From Alphaproteobacteria bacterium (GTDB lineage Bacteria > Pseudomonadota > Alphaproteobacteria > CAISOG01): a stretch of 15,380 nt of DNA. The stretch spans positions 1-15,380 of the forward strand of contig VEQJ01000006.1 of NCBI GenBank assembly GCA_018883285.1, given 5' to 3'. A model generated the notes under the pieces. That model was not told the origin of the DNA and ran no database searches. It was given only the letters and a program-made list of their open reading frames with translations. Position 1 is the stretch's first letter, and every line of letters begins with the position of its first letter. Below, one piece after another: positions 1-6,809 of the stretch. The position numbers and the translations under genes are program-made.

Positions 1-71
1 AGCTGTCTTTTATGCCCGCCAAGATTGCCAGCTTTTTCCAACACCCCAAAACAGCCTACGCCGCCGCCTGA
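1..71 (+). CDS. 3' end of an unidentified protein gene (partial)
   Basis: An open frame enters from the left edge (codons in phase with position 3) and ends at TGA 69-71. It encodes about 22 residues, beginning LSFMPAKIASFFQHPK and ending in several alanines. Codon choice (GCC, AGC, TTC, CAC, CCC) matches the GC-rich genes of the window and differs from the AT-rich gene that begins 2 bases further on. The fragment is too short to assign a family. It converges with the minus-strand gene at 74-433, with only 2 bases between the two stop codons. Chance openness over such a short stretch cannot be excluded. Confidence 0.45.
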   Translation, partial: LSFMPAKIASFFQHPKTAYAAA

Positions 72-73
72 TG

Positions 74-433
74 TTATCTGTTTTTATGGAATGTTAATAC
101 TGCTGATGAATTTGCCTTACCTTGCTCAATTTCTATTAAAAGATTAGAAAAATCTTTGTTAATAAGAACGTCGTCAATGTCACTATATTTATCTTTAAGT
201 GTTAATTGTAGAGATGTATTTGAAATATAGTCATCAGATGTATTTTTGGCAGTTATGTAAAGATCGTATTCCTGGTCGGCTTGCAGAAATTTTGGAATTT
301 CATCAATTTTTATAATAACAGCGGCCTGTGCTTTGGCCTCTAACAAAAAAACAAAAAATGCAATAAATATTATTGTATAACAACGTTTTATCATTCTAAT
401 TAACCTTTTGTTCTTTAGCTTGGATTGTTTCAT
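74..433 (-). CDS. Small AT-rich secreted protein of unknown function
   Basis: This encodes 119 residues from ATG 433, with an AAAAGG-type ribosome site about 7 bases upstream. The N-terminus is very basic (KQSKLKNKRLIRMIKR), followed by a hydrophobic stretch at about residues 18-33 and an AQA-A signal-peptidase-like site near residue 38, so the product is probably exported. The mature part is about 80 residues. Its polar, beta-prone pattern (for example YDLYITAKNTSDDY then LQLTLKD) resembles a small Ig-like or CARDB-like domain, but no family is recognised. The gene is strikingly AT-rich, rich in AAA, ATT and TTT codons, unlike most of the window, which suggests recent acquisition. It may be a truncated remnant of a longer surface protein. 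Confidence 0.55.
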   Translation of the reverse strand: MKQSKLKNKRLIRMIKRCYTIIFIAFFVFLLEAKAQAAVIIKIDEIPKFLQADQEYDLYITAKNTSDDYISNTSLQLTLKDKYSDIDDVLINKDFSNLLIEIEQGKANSSAVLTFHKNR

Positions 434-557
434 AAATGCCTTTTAGAAAAATTCTACCCCTAAGGACTAGCATGCCATTTTTAAATCTTAACACAAGATT
501 GTTTTTGTGTCTGTTCTTACCTTCTGGCCCCACTGTCGTTATCTTCGCCACTCCGTT

Positions 558-660
558 GTCATCTCCGCATTAAAAAAAAGGGGGGCGGAGATCCAGAGTC
601 GTATCGCCGCCTTTCCGCGCTCTAGCATCGCATGGATCCCCCGCCTGCGCGGAGGATAAC
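558..660. repeat. Composite dispersed palindromic (REP-like) element in the 434-689 intergenic region
   Basis: Two hairpins lie about 40 bases apart. The first pairs ATCTCCGC (561-568) with GCGGAGAT (585-592) around a 16-base A- and G-rich loop. The second pairs ATCCCCCGC (636-644) with GCGGAGGAT (649-657), one mismatch, with a 4-base loop. The flanks (TTGTCATC before the first arm, GATCCAGAG after it, GCATGGATC and GATAACAAC around the second) match the well-known bacterial dispersed motif built on 'GTCATCCCCGC...GCGGGGATCCA'. The long A/G tract in the first loop looks like an expansion of the usual short loop. No coding sequence is seen between 434 and 689. Confidence 0.6.
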
Positions 661-689
661 AACGGCGGGGGGGTAGGAAGGCAAAAACG

Positions 690-2180
690 CTACTGCCCCT
701 TAGCGCCAGCCTCCGCCACCTCTTTCAGCGATAAAATATCCTGCGCCCGTTGGCGGAGGGCTGCATCGCTATCCTGAGAGCTTGGGTTGGCATTGACGGT
801 GGGGTTGGGGGATCCCGCTGAATCCGCCCCACCACCATGGGTGTCCACTTTGGTGTCGTCGGCGCGGGGCAGGGCGGCCAGCACCCGTTTGGCCTGTTGT
901 TTGGCCAGGGCAAACTTCCCCTCCCGCACGGCTTGCTCGGCCAGCGCCAGGTAGGAGGCGGGCAGGTTGCCCAATCGCCCCTCAACCACCGCCAATTGCC
1001 GCCACAGCCGTGGATCCCCGCTTTCCCGCAACATAACTTGGCGCAGCAGGCCGCGTGCCTCCACCGTTTTGTCGGGCACATTCTGGGCAATCAGGCTGTC
1101 GGCCAGCGCCAGTTGAATCAAGGGTTCAACCTTACCAGGTTTCAGGTTGGCCACCGCCTGGCGATAGGCGCCCTCCGCCGCCACCACCTGGCCATGTTCA
1201 TACAGCATTTGCCCACGAATTTCCCAGTAATAGGGATCGCGCGGCGATTCCTTAAGCAGCCCATCAATGCCCGCCAGCGCGCCCGGCATATCGTTGCGAC
1301 GAAACGCCATAATGCTAAGGGCATAGCGTTTTTCGATGCTGTCAGGCTGTTTGGCATACAGCGCGGTCACATCCGTTGGCGGCAGCAGGAAGCCGCGCAG
1401 CTTGCCGCGCATACGGGCATAGGCCGCCTGCGTCGCCGCATCCAGCTTTTTGTCGGCATAGGGTGAGGCACCCTCATGTGCGCTGATGGTGGCGATACGG
1501 TCGGGGGTCATCGGGTGGGTGCGGGTATAGGGGTTGCCGCCCGCCAGCCCGCTGCCCTGCTCCTGCGTCTGCAAAATGCGAAAAAATTCCAGCAGGCCAT
1601 CAGAGCTTTTTTGCAATTTGTCTAGGCTGTTCAGGGCGGCCGCATCGGCCTCAGACTCCTGCCCACGCGAAAAGCGCAAAAAGCTGCGCTCTATCGCATG
1701 TTGCCCGCCCAGCAGCACGGCGGTTGCCGCCCCGCTGTTACCACTGGCAAAGCCGGCTGCAGCGGCCAGGGCATAGGTGGCAATCGCGCCCATGCCCGCC
1801 TGGTTCACCACCTGATCCTGCAGCGCTAGGTGGCCGCCCACGATATGCCCCACCTCATGCGCCATTACGCCCATCACTTGGTCGGCATTCTCCGCCCGCA
1901 TCAGCAGGCCAGCGTGCAGGAACAGCTTTTGCCCATCATAGACAAAGGCGTTCAGGCTGTTGGCGTTGACGATAAACAGTTTCACATTGTTGGGGTTCAG
2001 CTGATTGACGGTCAGCAAAGGATCCAGCATGCCGCGCAACAGCGTTTCACTCTCCGCATCCCGCAAAATCGGCAGGGCGCGGGCAGGATGGTTTAGCACC
2101 ACCATCGCCATCAGGTTTAGTAGCAGCAGGCCAAATCGCCGCCGCCTGTTGTGGCGTGCAATGGTCAGGTTGTTGCGCAT
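690..2180 (-). CDS. M48-family zinc metalloprotease with C-terminal TPR-like repeats (BepA/YfgC-like)
   Basis: This encodes 496 residues from ATG 2180. The frame is open further upstream, but that part overlaps brnA and precedes a good signal peptide (RHNRRRRF followed by a hydrophobic core ending ARA at about residue 35). The zinc motif HEVGH is at 108-112 and the third-ligand region ESEAD at about 175-179. A THPMTPDRI element near 222-230 is typical of the M48C group. A hydrophobic, Ala/Gly-rich segment lies at about 130-155. The C-terminal half reads as helical TPR-like repeats. Length and architecture fit the periplasmic BepA/YfgC proteases that act in outer-membrane protein quality control. 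The last 40 residues are low-complexity. The gene starts 4 bases after the brnA stop and has no clear promoter of its own, so it may be read from the brnTA promoter. Family assignment is firm; the exact substrate is inferred. Confidence 0.92.
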   Translation of the reverse strand: MRNNLTIARHNRRRRFGLLLLNLMAMVVLNHPARALPILRDAESETLLRGMLDPLLTVNQLNPNNVKLFIVNANSLNAFVYDGQKLFLHAGLLMRAENADQVMGVMAHEVGHIVGGHLALQDQVVNQAGMGAIATYALAAAAGFASGNSGAATAVLLGGQHAIERSFLRFSRGQESEADAAALNSLDKLQKSSDGLLEFFRILQTQEQGSGLAGGNPYTRTHPMTPDRIATISAHEGASPYADKKLDAATQAAYARMRGKLRGFLLPPTDVTALYAKQPDSIEKRYALSIMAFRRNDMPGALAGIDGLLKESPRDPYYWEIRGQMLYEHGQVVAAEGAYRQAVANLKPGKVEPLIQLALADSLIAQNVPDKTVEARGLLRQVMLRESGDPRLWRQLAVVEGRLGNLPASYLALAEQAVREGKFALAKQQAKRVLAALPRADDTKVDTHGGGADSAGSPNPTVNANPSSQDSDAALRQRAQDILSLKEVAEAGAKGQ

Positions 2181-2184
2181 GATG

Positions 2185-2469
2185 TCAGCTTTCGGGGCGT
2201 TGGGTAACATGCTGGCGCAACACACGATTGATGCTGGTTTGATAGCCCTTACCTTGTGGATGAAGTTTCTTAAACCAATCAATCAAATCCGCATCCAGGC
2301 GCAGCGTAATTTGTTTTTTGACGGGACGATAAAACACGCCGCGCTGGCCATTGTTCCAATCCGTTGCCTCTGGCACATCGTGGGTATCAATTTGCGCTTC
2401 TGGCAGGGCGGCCAAAGCCTCAAGCTCAGTTTTTTGGGCGGCGGTTAGATTAGAAGATGTTTTTTTCAT
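2185..2469 (-). CDS. brnA: BrnA-type antitoxin
   Basis: This encodes 94 residues starting MKKTSSNLTAAQKTELEAL at ATG 2469, chosen over an upstream in-frame start because an AGGAAAGGA ribosome site lies just before it. The C-terminal half holds the BrnA hallmark: a GVFYRPVKKQITLRLDADLI stretch, then a helix with WFK and a GKGYQTSINRVLR segment, a ribbon-helix-helix-like DNA-binding region. BrnA proteins neutralise the BrnT RNase and repress their own promoter. The start lies inside the end of brnT (20-base overlap), the normal toxin-first order of this system. A perfect palindrome over the brnT promoter is the likely target. Confidence 0.93.
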   Translation of the reverse strand: MKKTSSNLTAAQKTELEALAALPEAQIDTHDVPEATDWNNGQRGVFYRPVKKQITLRLDADLIDWFKKLHPQGKGYQTSINRVLRQHVTQRPES

Positions 2470-2740
2470 AAGCGTTCCTTTCCTGTTTTGTAGCCTTACG
2501 GGCACTGATAATTCGTCCTAATTCCTCTCCATTGTTTTGATGATCTTCAGGCCAACTATGCACAACAAAAATGACCACATAACCAATCATGCCAACAGTT
2601 TGCCAACGCTCCTCCTCAGGAAAGGGATCACGTCTGCTAATTGCATGGGGGTCATCAAAGACAAGCTGGGCGGTTTCAAAACTTAAACCATGTTTCAGCT
2701 TATTGGCCTTGTTTTTGGCCTCACTCCATGTCCACCGCAA
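2450..2740 (-). CDS. brnT: BrnT-type toxin (RelE-fold ribonuclease)
   Basis: This encodes 96 residues from a TTG start at 2740. No in-frame ATG is available upstream, and the protein begins exactly where BrnT proteins do (RWTWSEAKNKANKLKHGLSF). Family features include the N-terminal W-x-x-x-K-A-x-x-N/K-x-x-K-H-G-x-S-F pattern at about 4-22, a DDP element near 30, the central R-W-x-x-x-G beta strand, and the R-x-I-S-A-R-K-A-T-x-x-E-R-x-x-Y-E end at about 76-92. BrnT toxins cleave RNA and stop translation under stress until bound by BrnA. A GCGGGA stretch about 10 bases upstream may be the ribosome site. The weak TTG start may keep toxin output below that of brnA, which has an ATG and a strong ribosome site. 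The toxin reading frame looks intact. Confidence 0.93.
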   Translation of the reverse strand: MRWTWSEAKNKANKLKHGLSFETAQLVFDDPHAISRRDPFPEEERWQTVGMIGYVVIFVVHSWPEDHQNNGEELGRIISARKATKQERNAYEKNIF

Positions 2741-2779
2741 CGCTGTTCCCGCAATTAAACATGATTAAATATAACTACA

Positions 2780-2808
2780 ACTATGTAACTACATAGTGCG
2801 ATTGTCAA
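2780..2808 (-). promoter_or_regulatory. brnTA promoter with overlapping operator palindrome
   Basis: On the minus strand, a consensus -35 TTGACA (2803-2808) is followed by a 17-base spacer and a -10 CATAGT (2780-2785, 4 of 6 matches). A perfect inverted repeat, ACTATGTA-AC-TACATAGT (2780-2797), covers the whole -10 and half of the spacer. A DNA-binding protein there would block RNA polymerase. By family knowledge the ligand would be BrnA, or a BrnA-BrnT complex. Confidence 0.7.
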
Positions 2809-2822
2809 GAAAATTGCGGGGG

Positions 2823-3734
2823 CTAGTTAAGCGATAACTGTAGTCCCGCAACCGTCAGCGGGGTTTGATCCGATTGCGCCTGCGCCAGCAGATCTTGTTT
2901 AACCAAAATCAGGCCGCGGTCGCGTAGCCCTGCCCGCCATTCCCCAACCTCTTCTGATCCTGCCAGCACGGGGCAGCCAGGCGGGGGCAGGGCGGTGTCG
3001 GCATTGGGTAACAGCAGCCGTGCGGGCAACAGGGCTTTGCGAACCTGGCCACGATGGTGGGTGCGCGCCATCAGCTCCTGCCCGATGTAGCATCCCTTGC
3101 TCCAACTAAGGGCGCCCATGGCGTCATAGCCATATTCCAGGATGATGCTGCGTTCCGCCTCCAAATCCGTTGCGCCTTCGGGGATGCCCAGCCCCAGCTG
3201 GTGATAGCGGTAGTCATCGGCATCGGCATTACTGCATTCGGCAGGGATAGGGAGAGGCAAAGCCTGTTGGCCAGCCAGGCTGATGTGCAGCACGCCGAGG
3301 CCTGCATGGCGCGGATCCACAAAGCACCAGCCGCTGGCGCTATGGTAATGACAGGCGCCAGGCCGCGGGGGTAGGTTAAAGGCGGTGGCCGCAACCGCCG
3401 CCGACTCACTCCAGCTAACCTGACAGAAACTGTCGGTTATCAGTGCCAGCTCAACCTTACTGCGCAATTTGTACAGGGTCAGCCGTTTTTGGATAGCCGC
3501 CGATTGGCTGGCCGCCACCCTAAGATAAAGATTGTCACCGTCACTAAGCAGCAGCATGTCGGCGATAAAGCGCCCGCCAGGATTCAACATGGCTGCAAAG
3601 CGCACGGTATCAGGCGTTACCGTCGTAACATCCTGGGTTACCAGCCCCTGCAAAAAATTGATGCGATCCGCGCCCGCAATGTGCAACAGGTGGTAAAAGG
3701 GACTAAGGTTAGCGCTGTACAGGGAATCGGCCAT
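2823..3734 (-). CDS. ygfZ: YgfZ/GcvT-like folate-binding protein (iron-sulfur/tRNA-modification factor)
   Basis: This encodes 303 residues from ATG 3734. The frame stays open to a GTG at 3812, but that extension is polar, unconserved-looking and runs into the rplM promoter region. The family signature KGCYIGQE is at 213-220 with its conserved cysteine C215, followed by ELMARTHHRGQVRK. The N-terminus shows the GcvT-like F-L-Q-G-L-V-T-Q-D-V element (27-36) and L-N-P-G-G-R (50-55). YgfZ/IBA57 proteins bind tetrahydrofolate and help assemble or repair [4Fe-4S] enzymes such as MiaB. The gene is divergent from rplM and stands alone on its strand. Length agrees with alphaproteobacterial members. No strong ribosome site is visible at the chosen start. 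Confidence 0.9.
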   Translation of the reverse strand: MADSLYSANLSPFYHLLHIAGADRINFLQGLVTQDVTTVTPDTVRFAAMLNPGGRFIADMLLLSDGDNLYLRVAASQSAAIQKRLTLYKLRSKVELALITDSFCQVSWSESAAVAATAFNLPPRPGACHYHSASGWCFVDPRHAGLGVLHISLAGQQALPLPIPAECSNADADDYRYHQLGLGIPEGATDLEAERSIILEYGYDAMGALSWSKGCYIGQELMARTHHRGQVRKALLPARLLLPNADTALPPPGCPVLAGSEEVGEWRAGLRDRGLILVKQDLLAQAQSDQTPLTVAGLQLSLN

Positions 3735-3842
3735 GCGATTTTGTGCCACAATCGACGCTAAACGACAAGATTGTATAAAATAAGACTTGCCATATCCGAT
3801 TTTTTTTGGCACTAGTTACCGTTCTAATGCACGAGGATTGTG

Positions 3843-4400
3843 ATGACCGAGGTAAATACCGCAACCGAACAGGCCGTAAAACAGCCAGCCACCAACGCCA
3901 AAGCCGCAAAGGCTGTGGCCGATAAAGCCGCCAAAGCGCCCGCCGCCAATGCGGCGAAATGGTATGTGATTGATGCCAACAACTTGATTCTGGGGCGCCT
4001 GTCGGCCTTTGTTGCCAGCCACCTGTTGAATAAGCATAAGGCGGATTACATCCCCTATGGGCTTGAGGGTGACAAATATGTGATTGTCAACGCCGAAAAG
4101 GTGACGATGACGGGTAACAAAATGAAGGATTCGATTAACTACTACCACACCGGCTATCCGGGTGGGATTCGTGGCAAAAGCAAGGGCGCCATTTTGGAAA
4201 GCTCAACCCCTGAAAAGGTGTTGATCAGCTCGATTAAGCGGATGATGCCACGCGGTCCCCGTGGTCGTCACCTGTTGAAAAATCTGTTGGTTTATAAGGG
4301 GGATAGCCACCCTCACAGCGCCCAGCAGCCTGAAGTTATCAATTTTTCGTCCTACCATAAGGCCAATCAGCCGCGTGCTGGCCAAGACACCACTTCCTAG
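3843..4400 (+). CDS. rplM: 50S ribosomal protein L13 (uL13)
   Basis: This encodes 185 residues from ATG 3843, 7 bases after a GAGG ribosome site. A GTG directly before it (3840) is less well spaced. The L13 core starts at about residue 39 ([15 protein letters not shown]) and contains [19 protein letters not shown], the GYPGGIRG loop, MMPRGPRGR and the [16 protein letters not shown] ending. The first 38 residues are an Ala/Lys-rich extension absent from typical 142-160-residue L13 proteins, and about 15 polar residues are added at the C-terminus. The next gene, rpsI, starts 29 bases downstream, the usual rplM-rpsI operon. Confidence 0.97.
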   Translation: MTEVNTATEQAVKQPATNAKAAKAVADKAAKAPAANAAKWYVIDANNLILGRLSAFVASHLLNKHKADYIPYGLEGDKYVIVNAEKVTMTGNKMKDSINYYHTGYPGGIRGKSKGAILESSTPEKVLISSIKRMMPRGPRGRHLLKNLLVYKGDSHPHSAQQPEVINFSSYHKANQPRAGQDTTS

Positions 4401-4429
4401 TCCCCATTTGCGTCATCCAAGAGGAAATA

Positions 4430-4927
4430 ATGAGCGATTCATTTGCCAGCCTGTCTAACCTAAGCGGTTCTGCCGCCGCAGCTGTTCAAGAAAAGGGCAG
4501 CAATCCACCCCCACCCGTTTATGAGCGCAAGGTGGATGCTAAGGGGCGTGCCTATGCCACTGGCCGTCGTAAGAACGCTTCGGCGCGGGTGTGGGTTAAG
4601 AATGGCTTTGGCAAAATTATCGTTAACGGCAAAGACATCAATGAATATTTTGCCCGCCCAGTGTTGCGCCTGTTGCTTAAGCAACCCTTGGCCTTGTTGA
4701 ACGCCAACGATCGCATCGATGTGTTCTGCACCGTTTCAGGCGGTGGCTTGTCGGGGCAGGCTGGTGCCGTCCGCCATGGTATCAGCGTCGCTCTAACCCG
4801 CCTGGATCCCACCAACCGTTCGCCCCTTAAGGCCGAAGGGTGCCTGACCCGTGACCCACGGGTGGTGGAACGCAAGAAATACGGTCGCCGCAAGGCACGT
4901 CGCCGCTTCCAATTCTCCAAACGTTAA
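4430..4927 (+). CDS. rpsI: 30S ribosomal protein S9 (uS9)
   Basis: This encodes 165 residues from ATG 4430, preceded by an AAGAGGAAATA ribosome-site context. The S9 core begins at about residue 42 ([16 protein letters not shown]) and includes [14 protein letters not shown], the [19 protein letters not shown] segment, the [20 protein letters not shown] block, and the C-terminal F-S-K-R that reaches toward the decoding-site tRNA. About 40 N-terminal residues (Ser/Ala, then a run of prolines) are added relative to the roughly 130-residue E. coli protein. It is co-transcribed with rplM, and the following SRPBCC gene starts within 25 bases. Confidence 0.97.
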   Translation: MSDSFASLSNLSGSAAAAVQEKGSNPPPPVYERKVDAKGRAYATGRRKNASARVWVKNGFGKIIVNGKDINEYFARPVLRLLLKQPLALLNANDRIDVFCTVSGGGLSGQAGAVRHGISVALTRLDPTNRSPLKAEGCLTRDPRVVERKKYGRRKARRRFQFSKR

Positions 4928-4951
4928 TCGACGGATTGTTACTGGATGCTG

Positions 4952-5365
4952 ATGGCGACGCACACGATTGCAACCGATGTTTCCCGTGATTCGATCTGGG
5001 AAATTTGGACGCGTGTATCCGCATGGCCAGCCTGGGATCATGAGCTGGAGCAGGTAACGCTTAACGGTGGATTCGTGACGGGCAGTATGGGCGTTATTAA
5101 GCCCAAAAAGGCTCCCAAAGCCAATTTTGTATTGGTAGAAGTCGTGCCGAATCAGTCCTTCACGGTCGAAAGCCAATTGCCGCTGACAAAACTTTCCTTC
5201 TATCACACGCTGGCCACGGCTGATGATGGCAAAACGCTGTTGACTCATTCGGTTAGCTTAAAGGGAGTATTGGCACCGCTATTTATGTTAATCCTGTCCG
5301 CTAAGATGCGCAGAGGACTGCCGCAGGCGATGCAGGAGCTGCTGAGAGCAGCTCAGTCGGTTTAA
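4952..5365 (+). CDS. SRPBCC-family (polyketide cyclase/START-like) protein
   Basis: This encodes 137 residues from ATG 4952, chosen because TGGA lies 6 bases upstream. ATG 4946, two codons earlier, is a possible alternative. The pattern fits the helix-grip SRPBCC fold: an ATDVSRDSIWEIWTRVSAWPAW opening-type element near the N-terminus, an alternating beta-rich middle (FTVESQLPL, LTHSVSLKG), and a long C-terminal amphipathic helix from about residue 105 containing a hydrophobic APLFMLILSAKM stretch and ending in QELLRAAQ. Such proteins bind small hydrophobic ligands in a cavity; no ligand can be named here. The gene follows rpsI by 24 bases and is probably part of the ribosomal operon's transcript. 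Confidence 0.72.
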   Translation: MATHTIATDVSRDSIWEIWTRVSAWPAWDHELEQVTLNGGFVTGSMGVIKPKKAPKANFVLVEVVPNQSFTVESQLPLTKLSFYHTLATADDGKTLLTHSVSLKGVLAPLFMLILSAKMRRGLPQAMQELLRAAQSV

Positions 5366-5528
5366 GCATTTTGCTGTTTTGCTCTAAGGCTGTTTTAGTC
5401 GTTCAGTGCTACCCTCTCCCCCCACACAAACGTCCTGCAAACAAAAACCAGCCGCACCGCCCAGGAGGGGGGCAACACGACTGGCCTCTAATCTTTTTGC
5501 CACATCTACTAACGGATGTTAAGGGTTA

Positions 5529-5969
5529 TTAGAAGCGTTTTTTGGCGCGGGGTGGGTGATCATCATGCTCAAATTTGCGAGGACGGCGAAAGGATGGTTG
5601 CCCCTCACCCTCACCAGGGCGGCTGTTGAATCCGCCGCCGCGCTGGGGGCGATCGCCACCACCGGCATCACCAAAGCGAGAAAAGCTGGGCGGGCGGCGA
5701 AAGCCCCCCTCATCATCGCCACCAAAGTCGCCGCGTGGCTCAAAGCGTGGGCGTGGGCGAAAGCCCCCCTCATCCCCGCCGCGATCACCGCGTGGCTCAA
5801 AGGCGCGTTTTGGGCGGATAACGGTTGATCCGGTGGCGGACTCAGCCGCGGTAATCAGTTGCAGGGCAATTTCCACTGCGGCCGCTGCACGGTCTTCGTG
5901 GTCAGCAGGCGTATCGCCGTACAGGGTGGCGGCCAATTCAACCACCAAACGGGCATCATCAAATGACAT
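5529..5969 (-). CDS. Hypothetical protein with RGG/RG-rich tandem-repeat tail
   Basis: This encodes 146 residues from ATG 5969; a TTG two codons upstream is possible. Residues 1 to about 50 form a compact helical, acidic domain (SFDDARLVVELAATLYGD, then EDRAAAAVEIALQLITAAE). From about residue 55 the protein switches to an Arg/Gly/Asp/Phe-rich, probably disordered tail with two near-identical units of about 20 residues starting FEPRGD and containing GGFR, a third decayed unit (FSRFGD), an RGGGF segment, and a basic RAKKRF end. RG/RGG tails usually bind RNA or drive condensation. No family is recognised, and the RNA role is inference from composition. The gene has long intergenic stretches on both sides (about 160 bases below, about 190 above), so it is likely its own transcription unit. 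Confidence 0.75.
   Translation of the reverse strand: MSFDDARLVVELAATLYGDTPADHEDRAAAAVEIALQLITAAESATGSTVIRPKRAFEPRGDRGGDEGGFRPRPRFEPRGDFGGDDEGGFRRPPSFSRFGDAGGGDRPQRGGGFNSRPGEGEGQPSFRRPRKFEHDDHPPRAKKRF
5696..5803 (-). repeat. Intragenic tandem repeat (about 57-60 bases) in the RGG-tail gene
   Basis: On the plus strand GGCGAAAGCCCCCCTCATC occurs at 5696 and again at 5756, a period of 60. CGCGTGGCTCAAA recurs near 5732 and 5789, a period of 57. Each unit is a whole number of codons (19 or 20), and the one-codon difference is a GGDE versus GGDDE change. The repeat therefore expands the RG-rich tail without breaking the frame. Confidence 0.8.
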
Positions 5970-6127
5970 TATCAATTACTTTCAAGTTAGGGGCGGTATA
6001 ACGAACAATCGTTGGAACAATTTATCCCGTCAAACACCACGTCGCGCCCCAAAACACATTACAAACGAGGTGACCTGCAAATAAACATGACAAAAGCAAT
6101 CTTGGCAAGAAAATAATGCAGTAAGTG

Positions 6128-6158
6128 AAAAAAGCCGTTGCCCTTTTTCAGGAAGGGC
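6128..6158 (-). terminator. Probable Rho-independent terminator after the 6160-6804 gene
   Basis: Reading the minus strand just past the TGA stop (6162-6160), GCCCTT (6158-6153) pairs with AAGGGC (6145-6140) around a 7-base loop. Six bases later comes a run of six Ts (6133-6128). The gap between stem and T-run is longer than ideal. The remaining stretch 5970-6127 is AT-rich and non-coding, with nothing else recognised. Confidence 0.5.
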
Positions 6159-6159
6159 G

Positions 6160-6804
6160 TCAGCGCAATTCGCCCGAAATATCCAGGGTGGGTTTGCCAT
6201 CGCGCCATTCTCGCAGGCGAAAGGGGCGGACAACCTGGCGATTATAGCTGTTGACCGCTTTGCCATCTTCGGTTTTGGCCTCATTGCTTTTCGCCAGCCC
6301 CACATCAAATTGGCGCATCACCGATTGGCCGTTGACATCCAATTGCACCGAACCCGCCACCAACAGCTCTGGCCGCACCACCGCCCATCCGAACAGATCG
6401 TTGGTGCCGCGATCCCCCGTGGGCAGGGCATAGCGGATAAAGCGTTGATTGCGGTCGCCGCCGCGATTGGCGGTGTAGATCGGGCTGAATTGCACTTCGC
6501 GGGTGCGGTCAACCAGGGTGCGAAAGCCGCGATTCGGCATCCCCAGCTCAACGCCGCGCAGCATGAATCCGCCCAGCCCCGCCATCGGCAGCGGCAGAAT
6601 CTCTACCCGCCCGCTAATCGGCAACTCCTCCAGCTTTTGCCCCTGTTGCAGGCTGCTGGGCTCCACCGCCACACTGTAGTTGCCGGTAAAAGCCGTCAGG
6701 CTTTGTGCACAGGCAGGATTTGTTTGCAACAAGATGGTCGCCGCGATCGCGCACAGGATGGTGATGATTGGGCATATGGATAAATGGTATGGGCGACACA
6801 GCAT
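6160..6804 (-). CDS. Signal-peptide protein of unknown function, downstream of hemF
   Basis: This encodes 214 residues from ATG 6804, 5 bases after the hemF stop. A TTG at 6816 overlapping hemF is a less likely start. The N-terminus has a hydrophobic core (SICPIITILCAIAATILL) and an ACA-QS cleavage region near residue 34, so the protein is exported, probably to the periplasm. The mature part reads as beta-rich and of mixed charge: a NYSVAVEPS opening, PISGRVEILPLPMAGLGGFM, a GGDRNQRFIRY segment, and an RPFRLREWRDGKPTLDISG ending. There is only one cysteine near the signal and no catalytic motif that I recognise. Tight coupling to hemF suggests co-expression, but a role in haem metabolism is not supported by its own sequence. 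Confidence 0.7.
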   Translation of the reverse strand: MLCRPYHLSICPIITILCAIAATILLQTNPACAQSLTAFTGNYSVAVEPSSLQQGQKLEELPISGRVEILPLPMAGLGGFMLRGVELGMPNRGFRTLVDRTREVQFSPIYTANRGGDRNQRFIRYALPTGDRGTNDLFGWAVVRPELLVAGSVQLDVNGQSVMRQFDVGLAKSNEAKTEDGKAVNSYNRQVVRPFRLREWRDGKPTLDISGELR

Positions 6805-6809
6805 GGGGG

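Noticed and set aside
837..1466. Long plus-strand open frame across the M48 protease gene
   Set aside because: It is antisense to a well-supported protease with catalytic motifs. Its composition (many Gln, His and Gly) is that of a GC-rich shadow frame.
3735..3812. Longer ygfZ start at GTG 3812
   Set aside because: The added 26 residues are not typical of the family and lie in the divergent rplM promoter region. The ATG at 3734 gives the normal length.
5336..5354. Perfect hairpin GAGCTGCT-GAG-AGCAGCTC as a terminator of the rplM operon
   Set aside because: It lies inside the end of the SRPBCC coding sequence, and no T-run follows closely. It may simply reflect codon use for Leu-Leu-Arg-Ala-Ala. 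The 5366-5528 gap shows no clear terminator or gene.
5696..5803. Repeats as a possible CRISPR array
   Set aside because: Only two to three adjoining units with no unique spacers, and all inside a coding frame.
5575..6084. Proline- and Arg-rich plus-strand open frame opposite the RGG-tail gene
   Set aside because: It is the antisense reading of the repeat region. Its repeats are those of the minus-strand gene.
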